Shown here in pieces: positions 53,455 to 63,124 of a DNA stretch of 64,000 nucleotides. Origin of the DNA: Pelomonas sp. V22 (lineage in GTDB: Bacteria; Pseudomonadota; Gammaproteobacteria; Burkholderiales; Burkholderiaceae_C); the NCBI RefSeq assembly GCF_030014915.1, contig NZ_JAGIXS010000001.1, forward strand, positions 1,550,001-1,614,000, written 5' to 3'. The notes under the pieces were generated by a model. The model saw only the letters and a list, made by a program, of their open reading frames with translations. It did not search any database and was not told the DNA's origin. How positions within the stretch are numbered: position 1 is the first letter of the stretch; every line of letters begins with the position of its first letter. A program made the position numbers and the translations under genes.

Positions 53455-54243
53455 TCAGGCCAGCCAGGAAGGCTTGCTCTTGTTCAGGAAACTCTGCACG
53501 CCTTCCCGCCCTTCGCGGCTCGCCCGGATGTCGGCGATGCGGCGGGCGGTGTCGTCGCGCAGCGGCGGTGTGATCGGCTGGTGGGCCAGGTCCTGCACGA
53601 GCTGCTTGCAGGCCTTGACCGCGGCCGGGCCGTTGGCCGTGATGGCAGCCAGCAGCGCCGCGATTTTCTCATCGAGCTGATTCACGTCCGCCGCCAGCTC
53701 CTGGACCAGGCCCAGTCGGTGTGCCTCGGCAGCCGAGAAGCGCTCGGCGGTGACGAAATAGCGGCGCGAAGCCTGCTCGCCCAGCGCCCGGATCACATAG
53801 GGGCCGATGGTGGCCGGCAGGAGGCCCAGTTTGGCTTCAGAGAGGCAGAAGCCGGCCGTTTCGACCGCCACCACCATGTCGCAGACCGAGACCAGGCCCA
53901 CACCGCCCGCGTAGACATCACCCTGCACGCGAGCGATCACCGGGATGGGGCAGCTGTAGATCGTCCACAGCATTTGCGCGAGCTTGCTGGCATCGGCATG
54001 GTTCTCGTCCCAGGAGTAGGCGGCCATGGCCTTCATCCAGTTGAGGTCGGCGCCGGCGCAGAAGGCCTTGCCCTCGGCGGCCAGCACGATGGCGCGCAGG
54101 TCCTTGTCAGCGCCCAGCTCGGCGAAGGTGGCCGTCAGCTCGGCGATCACCGCGTCGTTGAAGGCGTTGCGGACCTCGGGGCGGTTCAAGCTGACTCGGG
54201 CAACCGCGCCCTCGCGCTCGATCTTCAGCGTTTCAGTCGTCAT
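53455..54243 (-). CDS. liuC: Methylglutaconyl-CoA hydratase (enoyl-CoA hydratase family)
   Basis: A 262-residue crotonase-fold enzyme. It has the CoA-binding and oxyanion segments NRPEVRNAFNDAV, AFCAGADLNWMK and GDVYAGGVGLVSVCDMVVA, and the catalytic region LSEAKLGLLPATIGPYVIRALGEQ. Sequence and position between liuB and the biotin genes point to methylglutaconyl-CoA hydration in leucine breakdown. Its ATG overlaps the stop of the alpha/beta hydrolase gene (ATGA). Confidence 0.92.
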   Translation of the reverse strand: MTTETLKIEREGAVARVSLNRPEVRNAFNDAVIAELTATFAELGADKDLRAIVLAAEGKAFCAGADLNWMKAMAAYSWDENHADASKLAQMLWTIYSCPIPVIARVQGDVYAGGVGLVSVCDMVVAVETAGFCLSEAKLGLLPATIGPYVIRALGEQASRRYFVTAERFSAAEAHRLGLVQELAADVNQLDEKIAALLAAITANGPAAVKACKQLVQDLAHQPITPPLRDDTARRIADIRASREGREGVQSFLNKSKPSWLA

Positions 54244-55409
54244 GGCTTGCTCCAGACCACGGTCTCATTGACCGCATACAGCTTGCAGGGCTTGTCGTGA
54301 TCGCGCTGGCAGAAGGCCAGGGCGCGCGAGACCGCGTCGTCGCCGGTGGCATAGCCCCAGCGACCCACGCTGCTGATGGCAAAGGCACGCGGCAGCTTGG
54401 CGGCGAGGAACTTCTCATAGCCCTCGCGCAGCTTGGGGCCGGGGATGGGCAGCGCGCTTTCATCGTCCAGCGCAACGCCGCTCGCCGGTGGCACGACCAG
54501 CGCGCCGGGCTTGTCGAAACCCAGCGGCGCCAGGAACTGGTCGACCAGGCCCTGCCAAACGTCGTTACCAGTGCCGAAGAGCTTGTGGCCGTCCTCGCCG
54601 AACGGCGGCAGCACATGCAGTTCGGCCTCCGCTCCGGCTTGTCCGTAGGCTTCGGCCCAGCGCCGCGCATTGGCGGGCGAGAAATAGCGGTCATTCTCGG
54701 CATAGACCCACAGCGTCCGCGTGGGCCTGGCCTCTTTCGCATCCAGCGCGCCGTAGTGGCCGTAGAGGCGACGCAGCTGCTCGGCCTGGCAGGGCTCGCC
54801 AGGCTGCACATCGGGCCGACCGCCGTGGCCACCGGCGAAGTTGATGGCTGCCAACGCCTGCGGCTGGTGCAGCGAGGCGGCAGCGATGGTGGCGATGCCG
54901 CCCACCGAGACGCCCACCAGCACCAGGCGCTGCGGATCGATGCCCGGCTGCTGCTGCATGAAGCGTGCAACGGTGAGGATCTGCTCGGCCGCCGCCGCCA
55001 GGGCCGGCGCAAAACGCGGGCTGGCGCAATTGACACTGCTCTCCGGGTCGCCGAGTGCGGCCAGTTCGCCATAGCCGAGGCGCAGCGGCACGGCCACCGC
55101 GAAACCCTTGCGCACGAAGAAGCGCGCGGCCGATTCGTAGCGCTGGCGCTTGTACTCGGCGCGGGTCTTGGAGTCGCGCCCATGGCTGATCACGACCAGG
55201 GGGAAGGGCCCCGCGCCCTGCGGCCGGAAGGTGGTGACGAGCAGATCGCCCTGCACTTCCTTGCCGAAGGGGTCTTGCACGCGCGCCGGCACGCGCAGGA
55301 TCTGCTCACGCAGCTCGGTGTCCAGCCTGTCCTGGGCTCGGGCGCCGGAGCAGGCGAACAGCAAGGCCAGGGCGACGGCGGCGCAGCGCCAAAGGGAATG
55401 GGCGGGCAT
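54240..55409 (-). CDS. Exported alpha/beta hydrolase (dienelactone-hydrolase-like)
   Basis: A 389-residue exported hydrolase. The signal peptide ends near residue 26 (CSGARAQ). The nucleophile elbow is VGVSVGG (about 170), with VVISHGRDSK forming the oxyanion side. The C-terminal region includes GEDGHKLFGTGNDVW and ends ETVVWSKP. It lies inside the leucine run between liuB (13 bases upstream) and liuC (4-base overlap). A role in the pathway is not obvious because the protein is predicted to leave the cytoplasm. Confidence 0.85.
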   Translation of the reverse strand: MPAHSLWRCAAVALALLFACSGARAQDRLDTELREQILRVPARVQDPFGKEVQGDLLVTTFRPQGAGPFPLVVISHGRDSKTRAEYKRQRYESAARFFVRKGFAVAVPLRLGYGELAALGDPESSVNCASPRFAPALAAAAEQILTVARFMQQQPGIDPQRLVLVGVSVGGIATIAAASLHQPQALAAINFAGGHGGRPDVQPGEPCQAEQLRRLYGHYGALDAKEARPTRTLWVYAENDRYFSPANARRWAEAYGQAGAEAELHVLPPFGEDGHKLFGTGNDVWQGLVDQFLAPLGFDKPGALVVPPASGVALDDESALPIPGPKLREGYEKFLAAKLPRAFAISSVGRWGYATGDDAVSRALAFCQRDHDKPCKLYAVNETVVWSKP

Positions 55410-55422
55410 CAGCGCGGCGCCA

Positions 55423-57030
55423 TCACATCCGGAACACGCCGAACTTGGTCTCCGGAATCGGCTGGTTCAGCGCGGCGCTGAGGCCGAGGGCCAGCACCCG
55501 GCGCGTGTCGGCCGGGTCGATCACGCCGTCGTCCCACAGGCGGGCGGAGGCGTAGTACGGATGGCCCTGGTCCTCGTACTGCTGGCGGATCGGCGCCTTG
55601 AAGGCCTCTTCCTCGTCGGCACTCCAGGCACCGCCCTTGGCCTCGATGCCGTCGCGCTTGACCGTGGCCAGCACCGACGCGGCCTGCTCGCCACCCATCA
55701 CCGAGATGCGCGCGTTCGGCCACATCCAGAGGAAGCGCGGCGAGTAGGCGCGGCCGCACATGCCGTAGTTGCCGGCACCGAAGCTGCCGCCAATGATGAT
55801 GGTGAACTTCGGCACCTGGGCGCAGGCCACGGCCGTGACCATCTTGGCGCCGGCGCGGGCGATGCCCTCGTTCTCGTACTTGCGGCCGACCATGAAGCCG
55901 GTGATGTTCTGCAGGAACACCAGCGGGATCTTGCGCTGGCAGCACAGCTCGATGAAATGCGCGCCCTTGTTGGCACTCTCGGCGAACAGGATGCCGTTGT
56001 TGGCCACGATGCCCACCGGCATGCCCTCGATGTGGGCGAAGCCGCAGACCAGGGTGGCGCCGTAGCGGGCTTTGAATTCATCGAACTCCGAGCCATCCAC
56101 CACGCGGGCGATGACCTCGCGCACATCGAAGGGCTTGCGGGTGTCGGTCGGGATCACGCCATGCAGTTCGCTCGCGTCGAACAGCGGCGCGCGCGGTGCC
56201 TGCTTGGCCAGCTGATCGGGCTTGACCCAGTTCAAGCGCGCCACCGACTGGCGGGCCAGGGCCAGCGCATGGGTGTCGTCATTGGCCAGGTGATCGGCCA
56301 CGCCCGAGAGGCGGGTGTGCACGTCGCCGCCGCCGAGGTCTTCGGCCGTGACGACCTCGCCGGTGGCGGCCTTCACCAGCGGCGGGCCGCCGAGGAAGAT
56401 CGTGCCCTGGTTCTTGACGATGATGGTCTCATCGCTCATCGCCGGCACATAGGCGCCGCCGGCCGTGCAGGAGCCCATCACGACGGCGATCTGCGGAATG
56501 CCTTGGGCCGATAGATTGGCCTGGTTGAAGAAGATGCGGCCGAAGTGGTCGCGGTCCGGGAAGACCTCGTCCTGGTTGGGCAAATTGGCACCGCCGGAGT
56601 CGACCAGGTAGACGCAGGGCAGGCGGTTTTGGTCAGCAATCTCCTGCGCGCGCAGGTGCTTCTTGACGGTGATGGGGTAGTAGGTGCCGCCCTTCACCGT
56701 GGCGTCGTTGCAGACGATCATGCAGTCCACGCCAGACACGCGGCCGATGCCGGCAATGAGGCCGCCGCCGGGGGCGGCGTTGTCGTACATGTTCAGGCCG
56801 GCCAACGGCGCCAGTTCGAGGAAGGGCGTGCCGGGGTCCAGCAGCATCTCGACCCGGTCGCGCGGCAAGAGCTTGCCTCGGCCGGTGTGCTTGGCGCGGG
56901 CCGCCTCGCCACCGCCCCCGGCGATCTTGGCGAGGCGGGTATTGAGGTCGTCGAGCAGGCCGCGCATCGCCTCGGCATTGGCCTTGAAATCGGCCGAACG
57001 GGCATTGAGCTTGGTGGACAAGGCCGGCAT
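55423..57030 (-). CDS. liuB: Methylcrotonyl-CoA carboxylase, carboxyltransferase beta subunit
   Basis: A 535-residue carboxyltransferase. The N-terminal region has [21 protein letters not shown], followed by [33 protein letters not shown] and the C-terminal [38 protein letters not shown]. It carboxylates 3-methylcrotonyl-CoA together with liuD. It is the first gene of the minus-strand run, divergent from a TetR-type gene with two palindromes between. Isovaleryl-CoA dehydrogenase (liuA) is not in the window. Confidence 0.94.
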   Translation of the reverse strand: MPALSTKLNARSADFKANAEAMRGLLDDLNTRLAKIAGGGGEAARAKHTGRGKLLPRDRVEMLLDPGTPFLELAPLAGLNMYDNAAPGGGLIAGIGRVSGVDCMIVCNDATVKGGTYYPITVKKHLRAQEIADQNRLPCVYLVDSGGANLPNQDEVFPDRDHFGRIFFNQANLSAQGIPQIAVVMGSCTAGGAYVPAMSDETIIVKNQGTIFLGGPPLVKAATGEVVTAEDLGGGDVHTRLSGVADHLANDDTHALALARQSVARLNWVKPDQLAKQAPRAPLFDASELHGVIPTDTRKPFDVREVIARVVDGSEFDEFKARYGATLVCGFAHIEGMPVGIVANNGILFAESANKGAHFIELCCQRKIPLVFLQNITGFMVGRKYENEGIARAGAKMVTAVACAQVPKFTIIIGGSFGAGNYGMCGRAYSPRFLWMWPNARISVMGGEQAASVLATVKRDGIEAKGGAWSADEEEAFKAPIRQQYEDQGHPYYASARLWDDGVIDPADTRRVLALGLSAALNQPIPETKFGVFRM

Positions 57031-57076
57031 GTTTGCTGTCTCCTGCGGGGCGCAAGCGGCGCACTATGAGCGCCAC

Positions 57077-57091
57077 TCAACAAATTGTTGA
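57077..57091. promoter_or_regulatory. Palindrome 1 between liuB and tetR
   Basis: TCAACAA-A-TTGTTGA is an exact inverted repeat of 7-base arms with one central base. It is 47 bases upstream of liuB. It fits a TetR-type operator for the divergent regulator. Confidence 0.55.
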
Positions 57092-57155
57092 ATCCGGCTT
57101 TCAAAAACACCGGGGTGCGAGAGGATAGCCCAGCGAATACCCTGAGGCAATAGTT

Positions 57156-57172
57156 CTTGAGTACGGCTCAAG
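57156..57172. promoter_or_regulatory. Palindrome 2 between liuB and tetR
   Basis: CTTGAG-TACGG-CTCAAG has 6-base arms with a 5-base spacer and lies 21 bases before the TetR start. It may serve as an autoregulatory operator or a second liu operator. It differs in sequence from palindrome 1. Confidence 0.4.
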
Positions 57173-57192
57173 TTTTAAGCCAGAATGCGCCC

Positions 57193-57903
57193 ATGCCGCC
57201 TTCAAGCACCCTGCTTCAGCCCCAGCGGAGAGCGCCTACCAGCGCCCGCGCGGAGCAGCGCGTGCGCGACATTCTGCGGGTCGGCCGCGAGGTCTTCGCC
57301 ACGCGCGGCTACGAGCGCAGCACCACGACCGAGATCGCCCAGCGCCTCGGGGTCTCCGAGGCCACGGTCTTCACCTATTTCCGCAGCAAGCGCGAGCTCT
57401 GCATGCGGGTGATCGCCGACTGGTACGACGAGATCATCGCGGCGATTGAAGACGGCCTGCCCCGCGAGGCCGGCGTGCGCGAGCAGCTGGAATTCGTGGT
57501 CCGCACCCATCTGCGCCTGTTCCTGATCCAGGGCACGGGCCTGTGCGAGCTGGTGCTGTCCGAAGGCCGCAAGCGCGATGCCGACTGGAGCGCCGAGTTC
57601 GGCGAGGCCTTCATCGAGCTGCAGCGCCGCTACACCGCGCCGCTGATGGACCTGCTGTCGCGCGGCCAGGCGCAGGGCCAGGTGCGCCAGGACATCCCCT
57701 TGCGCATGCTGCGCTCGCTGGTCTTCGGGCCGATGGAGCACATGCTGTGGGAGGTGATCACGGCCGGCCGCCAGATCGACGTGGACCAAAGCGCCCGCGA
57801 CCTCGTCGCCCTGCTCTGGCCGGCCCTGCAGGCGCCGGACCGCGAGCTGGCCGCGCTGCGCCGGCTGCGCGACCAGTTGCAGAACGCCCTCGAGCAGGAG
57901 TAG
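57193..57903 (+). CDS. TetR family transcriptional regulator
   Basis: A 236-residue TetR regulator. The DNA-binding domain (about 15-75) has ILRVGREVFATRGYERSTTTEIAQRLGVSEATVFTYFRSKREL, and the rest is a helical ligand-binding domain. ATG 57193 is the start; the TTG at 57157 lies inside the second palindrome. It is divergent from liuB and probably represses or tunes the leucine/biotin run. Acyl-CoA or a branched-chain intermediate is a likely effector, though unproven. Confidence 0.92.
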   Translation: MPPSSTLLQPQRRAPTSARAEQRVRDILRVGREVFATRGYERSTTTEIAQRLGVSEATVFTYFRSKRELCMRVIADWYDEIIAAIEDGLPREAGVREQLEFVVRTHLRLFLIQGTGLCELVLSEGRKRDADWSAEFGEAFIELQRRYTAPLMDLLSRGQAQGQVRQDIPLRMLRSLVFGPMEHMLWEVITAGRQIDVDQSARDLVALLWPALQAPDRELAALRRLRDQLQNALEQE

Positions 57904-57957
57904 GTCGGCCGCACCGGCAGCAGGCGACCCCTGCGCTGCAGGCCCTAACATGGACCC

Positions 57958-59655
57958 ATGATCCAAACCCTGGGCACGGCGCGCGACCTCGGGCGCCTCA
58001 GCGAGATCCTCGGCGTGCTGGCGCGCCATGGCTTGGGCGACAGCGTGCGCCGCCTCGGCCTCGCCGAGGCCCTGGCCAAGGCCGGCCACGCCCTGCGCCT
58101 GGAGCACGCGGCGGACCTGGCGCGCCTGCCGCCGCCGGTGCAGGTGCGGCTGGCCATGGAAGAGCTGGGGCCCACCTTCGTCAAGCTGGGCCAGATCCTG
58201 GCTGGACGTGCCGACCTGTTCGGGCCGGACTGGATCGCCGAGTTCGAGAAGCTGCACAGCCACGTACCAGCCGTGCCGCTCGATCAACTGGCGGAGCAAC
58301 TGCGCGAGGACCTCGGCGGCGAGCCGGGCACGGTATTCGCTCAGTTCGACCCCGAGCCGCTGGCCGCCGCCTCGATCGCCCAGGTCCACCGGGCGCGGCT
58401 GCAGGACGGCACGGAGGTCGTGGTCAAGATCCGCCGGCCCGGCATCGTCGAACGCATCGAGGCCGACCTGCGGCTGCTGGAGCGGCTGGCCGGCATCGCC
58501 GAGCGGCAGCTGCCGGTGCTCAAGCCCTACCGGCCGCAGCGCCTGGTGCGCGAGTTCGGGCGCTCGCTGCGCCGCGAGCTGGACCTGGCGGCCGAATGCC
58601 GCCATGCCGAACGCATCGCCACCAACCTCGCCACGCTGCCGGACATCGTCGTTCCCAAGGTGCATTGGCAGCACACCGGCTTGCGCCTCAACGTGCAGGA
58701 CTTCGTCGCGGGCATCCCGGGCGGCCAGCTCGACCAACTCACACCCGAGGCCGGCTTCGACCGCCAGTTGCTGGCCCGGCGCGGCGCCCATGCCGTGCTG
58801 AAGATGATCGTCGAGGACGGCTTCTTCCATGCCGACCCACACCCGGGCAACGTGTTCTACCTGGCGGGCAACCGCATTGCCTTCATCGACTTCGGCATGG
58901 TGGGCCGGCTCTCCAGCCAGCGCCGCGAAGACCTGCTGCAATTGCTGCTGGGTCTGGTCGAGCGCCGCCCGCTGGCCGTGGCCGACGTGCTGCTGGACTG
59001 GACCGGCGATGAGGGCGGCCTGCACCTGGACGGCCTGGAGGCCGAGATCGAGAGCTTCGTCGACCAGTACCACGGTGTGCCGCTGGCCCGGCTGAACCTG
59101 GGCCAGATGCTGGCCGACGTGACCGCCATCCTGCGCGAGCACCACCTGGCCCTGCCAGCTGACCTGGCCCTGCTGATCAAGGCCTTCATCTCGCTGGAAG
59201 GCATGGGCCGAGGCCTGGACCCCGGCTTCCACATGGCGGCCGAGGCCATGCCCTTGCTGCGCAAGATCGTGAGAGCCCGCTACCAGCCCAAGGCCCTGGC
59301 CGCCCGCGGCTGGCAGACCTTGCGCCGCACGCTGTCCACGCTGGAGCAGTTGCCGCACGACCTCAGCCGGCTGCTGCGCAACGCACGGCGCGGCCGGGTC
59401 CATGTGGGGCTGGAGCTGCAGCACCTGAAGCGTGTCGGCGACCAGATCGACCGTGCCGCCAACCGACTGGCCCTCGCCCTGGTGCTGGCCGCGCTGATCA
59501 TCGGCTCGTCCATCGTGATGACGGTCAGTGGCGGCCCCACGCTGCTGGGCCTGCCGCTGTTCGGCCTGCTCGGCTTCGTCGGCGCGGTGCTGGCCGGCAT
59601 TCTGCTGCTGCGCTCGATCTCGCGGAGCAGCCGCATCGACGACGAAGGCGGCTAG
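57958..59655 (+). CDS. ABC1/UbiB atypical kinase family protein
   Basis: A 565-residue member of the UbiB/ABC1 kinase-like family. It has the KxGQ motif in [11 protein letters not shown], the alanine-rich loop [11 protein letters not shown], the lysine in VVVKIRRPG, the catalytic HADPHPGN and the DFG of [10 protein letters not shown]. Two transmembrane helices near 505-525 and 535-552 end the protein. E. coli UbiB supports ubiquinone synthesis, but several paralogues exist and the exact role is uncertain. It follows the TetR gene by 54 bases. Confidence 0.93.
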   Translation: MIQTLGTARDLGRLSEILGVLARHGLGDSVRRLGLAEALAKAGHALRLEHAADLARLPPPVQVRLAMEELGPTFVKLGQILAGRADLFGPDWIAEFEKLHSHVPAVPLDQLAEQLREDLGGEPGTVFAQFDPEPLAAASIAQVHRARLQDGTEVVVKIRRPGIVERIEADLRLLERLAGIAERQLPVLKPYRPQRLVREFGRSLRRELDLAAECRHAERIATNLATLPDIVVPKVHWQHTGLRLNVQDFVAGIPGGQLDQLTPEAGFDRQLLARRGAHAVLKMIVEDGFFHADPHPGNVFYLAGNRIAFIDFGMVGRLSSQRREDLLQLLLGLVERRPLAVADVLLDWTGDEGGLHLDGLEAEIESFVDQYHGVPLARLNLGQMLADVTAILREHHLALPADLALLIKAFISLEGMGRGLDPGFHMAAEAMPLLRKIVRARYQPKALAARGWQTLRRTLSTLEQLPHDLSRLLRNARRGRVHVGLELQHLKRVGDQIDRAANRLALALVLAALIIGSSIVMTVSGGPTLLGLPLFGLLGFVGAVLAGILLLRSISRSSRIDDEGG

Positions 59656-59806
59656 CGAGCCGCGCTCCGGCGCCGTACCGGCTCAGCCCCCCCCTGGGCG
59701 CCACCGGGTGGTTGCCGCCAGAGATAAGGCATAAGGCCGGGCAAGAAAAAAATCCGGAAAGCCATTACGCTTCGCGCTTCATCCGAGACGCAGAAGGAGC
59801 GACGCC

Positions 59807-60277
59807 ATGCCAATCAAGCTGACGGTCAATGGAAAGCCGGTGTCACTCGACGCCGATCCCGAAATGCCGCTGTTGTGGGCCCTGCGCGAGGACCTGCAGC
59901 TGACCGGCACCAAGTTCGGTTGCGGCATGGCCCTGTGCGGCGCCTGCACGGTCCACCTGGACGGCTCGCCGATCCGCTCCTGCTCCACGCCGCTCTCGGC
60001 TGTGGCCGGCAAGCGCATCACCACCATCGAGGGTGTCGGCGCCTCCAGCACCGGCAAGGCCGTGCAACTGGCCTGGGTCAAGCTCGACGTGCCGCAATGC
60101 GGCTACTGCCAGAGCGGCCAGATCATGAGCGCCTGCGCCCTGCTGGCCGGCAAGAAGAAGCCCAGCGACGCCGACATCGACAACGCCATGAGCGGCAACC
60201 TCTGCCGCTGCGGCACCTACAACCAGATCCGGGCGGCCATCAAGGACGCCTCGGCTTCGCTGACGAAAGGAGCCTGA
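59807..60277 (+). CDS. (2Fe-2S)-binding small subunit of molybdenum hydroxylase
   Basis: A 156-residue iron-sulfur subunit of the xanthine oxidase family, IorA-like. The first cluster cysteines are in [16 protein letters not shown] and C-S-T-P (about 42-64), the second in QCGYCQSGQ and [11 protein letters not shown] (about 100-140). AAGGAG lies eight bases before ATG 59807. The large subunit begins 2 bases after its stop. It passes electrons from the molybdenum centre to an external acceptor. Confidence 0.95.
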   Translation: MPIKLTVNGKPVSLDADPEMPLLWALREDLQLTGTKFGCGMALCGACTVHLDGSPIRSCSTPLSAVAGKRITTIEGVGASSTGKAVQLAWVKLDVPQCGYCQSGQIMSACALLAGKKKPSDADIDNAMSGNLCRCGTYNQIRAAIKDASASLTKGA

Positions 60278-60279
60278 CC

Positions 60280-62406
60280 ATGGGACACATCGATCGCCGC
60301 GAATTCCTGCAATCGGGCGCCGCGCTGAGCATTGGCTTCACGCTGCCGCTGTCCGGCCGCGCCGCCGCCGCCGCGCCCGCCGCCAGCAACACCTTCGCAC
60401 CCAATGCCTGGCTGCGCCTCACGCCCGACAACAAGATCACCGTGATCTGCGGCTCGGCCGAGATGGGCCAGGGCGTGCTGACCGCCATCCCCATGCTGCT
60501 GGCCGAGGAGCTGGAGGCCGACTGGAAGCTGGTCAGCGTCGAGCAGGCACCGGCCGATGCGGCCTACAACAACCCGATGTTCGGCATGCAGGCCACTGGC
60601 GGCTCCACCACGGTGCGCGCCCACTGGACGCCGGTGCGCCAGGCCGGCGCGGCGGCGCGTGAAATGCTGGTCGCTGCCGCCGCCAAGAAGTGGGGCCTGC
60701 CGGCCGACAAGCTGCGCTGCGAGCGCAGCCATGTGATCGCGCCCGGCGGCCAGAAGATCGCCTATGGCGCGCTCGTGGCGCTGGCGGCAGAGCAGCCGGT
60801 GCCGGAGAAGCCGCTTTTGAAGTCCAGCGCCGACTTCAAGATCCTCGGCAAGCCGACGCGCCGGCTCGACACGCCCGCCAAGACCAATGGCACGGCCAAG
60901 TTCGGCATCGACGCCCGCGTGGACGGCATGCTCGTGGCCGTGATGGCCCGCGCCCCCCATGCCGGCATCAAGCCCAAGAGCTTCAACGAGGCCGCCGCCA
61001 AGGCCGTCAAGGGCGTGCGCCAGGTGCTGGCCATTCCTTCCGGTGTGGCCGTGCTGGCCGATGGCTACTGGGCGGCCAAGAAGGGCCGCGATGCGCTGGC
61101 CGTCGAATGGGACATGGGCGACAAGGCCGCGCTGTCCAGCGCCAAGGTCTCGGAGATGCTGGCCGAAGGCGCTGCCAAGGCCAACGCCGTGGCGCTCGAG
61201 AAGGGCGCGGCCAAGGACGTGGCCGCCACCTTGAAGGCCGAGTACGAAGTGCCCTACCTGGCCCATGCCTGCATGGAGCCGCTGAACTGCCTGGCCTGGG
61301 TCAAGGGCGACGAGGTCGAGATCTGGGCCGGCACGCAGAGCCAGGGCCCGGCCCAGGGCATCCTGAGCCAGGTGGCCTCGGTCACGCCGGCCAAGGTCAA
61401 GGTCAACACGCTGCTGCTGGGCGGTGGCTTCGGGCGCCGCTTCGCGCCCGACTTCACCATCGACGCCGTGCTGCTCTCCAAGCTCAGCAATCGGCCGGTC
61501 AAGCTGATCTATGCGCGTGAAGACGACATGGCGGCCGGCTTCTACCGCCCGGCCTCGCTGGTACGCTTCGAAGGCGCGCTCGACGCCTCTGGCATGCCCA
61601 CGCTGCTGCGCGCCGACGTGGGTTCGCCGTCCATCATGGCGGCCTCGGGCTTCATGCAGATCCCGCCGACTGGCGTCGACTCGATGGCGGTCGAGGGCCT
61701 GTCGGACCATCCCTACGAGATCGCCAACCAGCGCATCGCCTATGGCCGCGCCGAGCCGGGGCCGCAGGTCTGGTTCTGGCGCTCGGTCGGCCATTCGCAG
61801 AACGCCTTCTTCATCGAGAGCTTCATCGACGAAATGGCGGCCGCCGCCAAGGCCGACCCACTGGCCTTCAGGCTCAAGCTGCTCGGCGACAAGCATGCCC
61901 GCCACAAGGGCGTGCTCGAGCTGGCCGCCGCCAAGGCCGGCTGGGGCAAGCCGGCCGCGCCCGGCGTGCATCGCGGCATAGCCGTGGCCGAGGCCTTTGG
62001 CAGCTATGTGGCCGAGGTGGTCGAGGTGTCGGTGGCGGCCGACGGCACGCCCAAGCTGCACCGCGTGGTGGCGGCCGTCGATTGCGGCCTCACCGCCAAT
62101 CCGCAGACCATCGAACGCCAGATCGAGAGCGCCATCTGCTACGGCCTCTCGGCCGCGCTGTACGGCAAGATCACGTTCGCCGGCGGCAAGGTCGAGCAGG
62201 GCAACTTCCACGACTACCCGGTCGTGCGCATGAGCGAGATGCCGAAGATCGAGGTCCACATCGTGCCGAGCAAGGCCGAGCCCGGCGGCATCGGTGAGCC
62301 CGGCACGCCGCCGCTGGCGCCCGCACTGGCCAACGCGATCTTTGCCGCCACCGGCAAGCGCATCCGCAAGCTGCCCATCGACACCAGCCTGCTGAAGAAG
62401 GCCTGA
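60280..62406 (+). CDS. Molybdopterin-binding large subunit (isoquinoline 1-oxidoreductase/aldehyde oxidase type)
   Basis: A 708-residue large subunit. The N-terminus [17 protein letters not shown] is a Tat signal, so the folded complex is exported to the periplasm. The molybdopterin region is in [11 protein letters not shown] (about 385), Q-S-Q-G-P-A-Q in [10 protein letters not shown] (about 352), and the active-site glutamate in [13 protein letters not shown] (about 671). It pairs with the iron-sulfur subunit. No FAD subunit, cytochrome c or XdhC-type chaperone is adjacent. Substrate (aldehyde or N-heterocycle) is unknown. Confidence 0.93.
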   Translation: MGHIDRREFLQSGAALSIGFTLPLSGRAAAAAPAASNTFAPNAWLRLTPDNKITVICGSAEMGQGVLTAIPMLLAEELEADWKLVSVEQAPADAAYNNPMFGMQATGGSTTVRAHWTPVRQAGAAAREMLVAAAAKKWGLPADKLRCERSHVIAPGGQKIAYGALVALAAEQPVPEKPLLKSSADFKILGKPTRRLDTPAKTNGTAKFGIDARVDGMLVAVMARAPHAGIKPKSFNEAAAKAVKGVRQVLAIPSGVAVLADGYWAAKKGRDALAVEWDMGDKAALSSAKVSEMLAEGAAKANAVALEKGAAKDVAATLKAEYEVPYLAHACMEPLNCLAWVKGDEVEIWAGTQSQGPAQGILSQVASVTPAKVKVNTLLLGGGFGRRFAPDFTIDAVLLSKLSNRPVKLIYAREDDMAAGFYRPASLVRFEGALDASGMPTLLRADVGSPSIMAASGFMQIPPTGVDSMAVEGLSDHPYEIANQRIAYGRAEPGPQVWFWRSVGHSQNAFFIESFIDEMAAAAKADPLAFRLKLLGDKHARHKGVLELAAAKAGWGKPAAPGVHRGIAVAEAFGSYVAEVVEVSVAADGTPKLHRVVAAVDCGLTANPQTIERQIESAICYGLSAALYGKITFAGGKVEQGNFHDYPVVRMSEMPKIEVHIVPSKAEPGGIGEPGTPPLAPALANAIFAATGKRIRKLPIDTSLLKKA

Positions 62407-62471
62407 TCCACCGGCGTGACCCGACGGCCCCGCCTACACTCGACGCTCCCACAGAGCAGCGAGGTAGGCGG

Positions 62472-62885
62472 ATGTCGAGTTACGTAGAAGGCGCCCTGGT
62501 CAAGGACGAGCGCATCGTTCACATGGGCCGCATCAGCCTGTGGGCGCTTTGGCATCTGATTGCCGTCGGCATCCTCCTGCTGCCCGCCTTCGGCCTCGGC
62601 CTCGTGCCGCTGGTGATGGCCTATGTGCGCTACAAGTCCACCGAGCTGGCGGTCACGACCAAGCGCATCATCGTCAAGCACGGCTTCATCAGCCGCCAGA
62701 CGATTGAGATCAACCTGAACAAGGCCGAAAGCATCCAGGTCGATCAGGGCGTCTGGGGCCGCATGTTCAACTTCGGCACCCTGGTCATTTCGGGCACCGG
62801 CACCTCGCATGCGCCGCTGACCGGCATCGCCGATCCGATGGCGTTTCGCAAGGCCTTCATCGAGGCCCAAGACACGGGACTGTGA
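62472..62885 (+). CDS. Membrane PH-domain (bPH2/DUF304) protein
   Basis: A 137-residue protein with a double hydrophobic segment (about 22-52) and a bacterial PH domain behind it ([41 protein letters not shown]...[15 protein letters not shown]). This matches the YdbS/YdbT-like DUF304 family. ATG 62472 has GAGG and AGGCGG upstream. It is downstream of the molybdenum hydroxylase but likely independent. The role is unknown. Confidence 0.88.
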   Translation: MSSYVEGALVKDERIVHMGRISLWALWHLIAVGILLLPAFGLGLVPLVMAYVRYKSTELAVTTKRIIVKHGFISRQTIEINLNKAESIQVDQGVWGRMFNFGTLVISGTGTSHAPLTGIADPMAFRKAFIEAQDTGL

Positions 62886-62928
62886 GCCCCTTGGGTGTAC
62901 CCTAGCGGTCCACGATCAGGAGTCCACG

Positions 62929-63114
62929 ATGGCCTCGACCAGCTCCGTCTCCAGCGCGCCGCCCCCGGCGCCCGCACCCGCGCCGCAACGGGCCCAGAAA
63001 GCCGAACGCCCGCCCGAGGAACCCAAGCGGGTCGAGCGGGCGCCGGCACCTCCGCCACCGCAGCGGCTCGCCGAGTCGGGCTCGGTCGGCCGCAATCTGA
63101 ACGAAGTCGCCTGA
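62929..63114 (+). CDS. Small proline-rich protein
   Basis: A 61-residue frame with AGGAG seven bases before ATG 62929. The product is rich in alanine, proline and charged residues (APPPAPAPAPQR..., RPPEEPKRVERAP) and ends SGSVGRNLNEVA. It has no hydrophobic segment or signal peptide, so it is cytoplasmic and probably disordered. It is convergent with the PEP-CTERM gene. The ribosome site supports it; homology is unknown. Confidence 0.5.
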   Translation: MASTSSVSSAPPPAPAPAPQRAQKAERPPEEPKRVERAPAPPPPQRLAESGSVGRNLNEVA

Positions 63115-63124
63115 TCGCGCGGGC

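Noticed and set aside
60217-62259. A 680-codon minus-strand frame across the molybdenum hydroxylase
   Set aside because: Shadow frame; the plus-strand protein has the complete large-subunit motifs.
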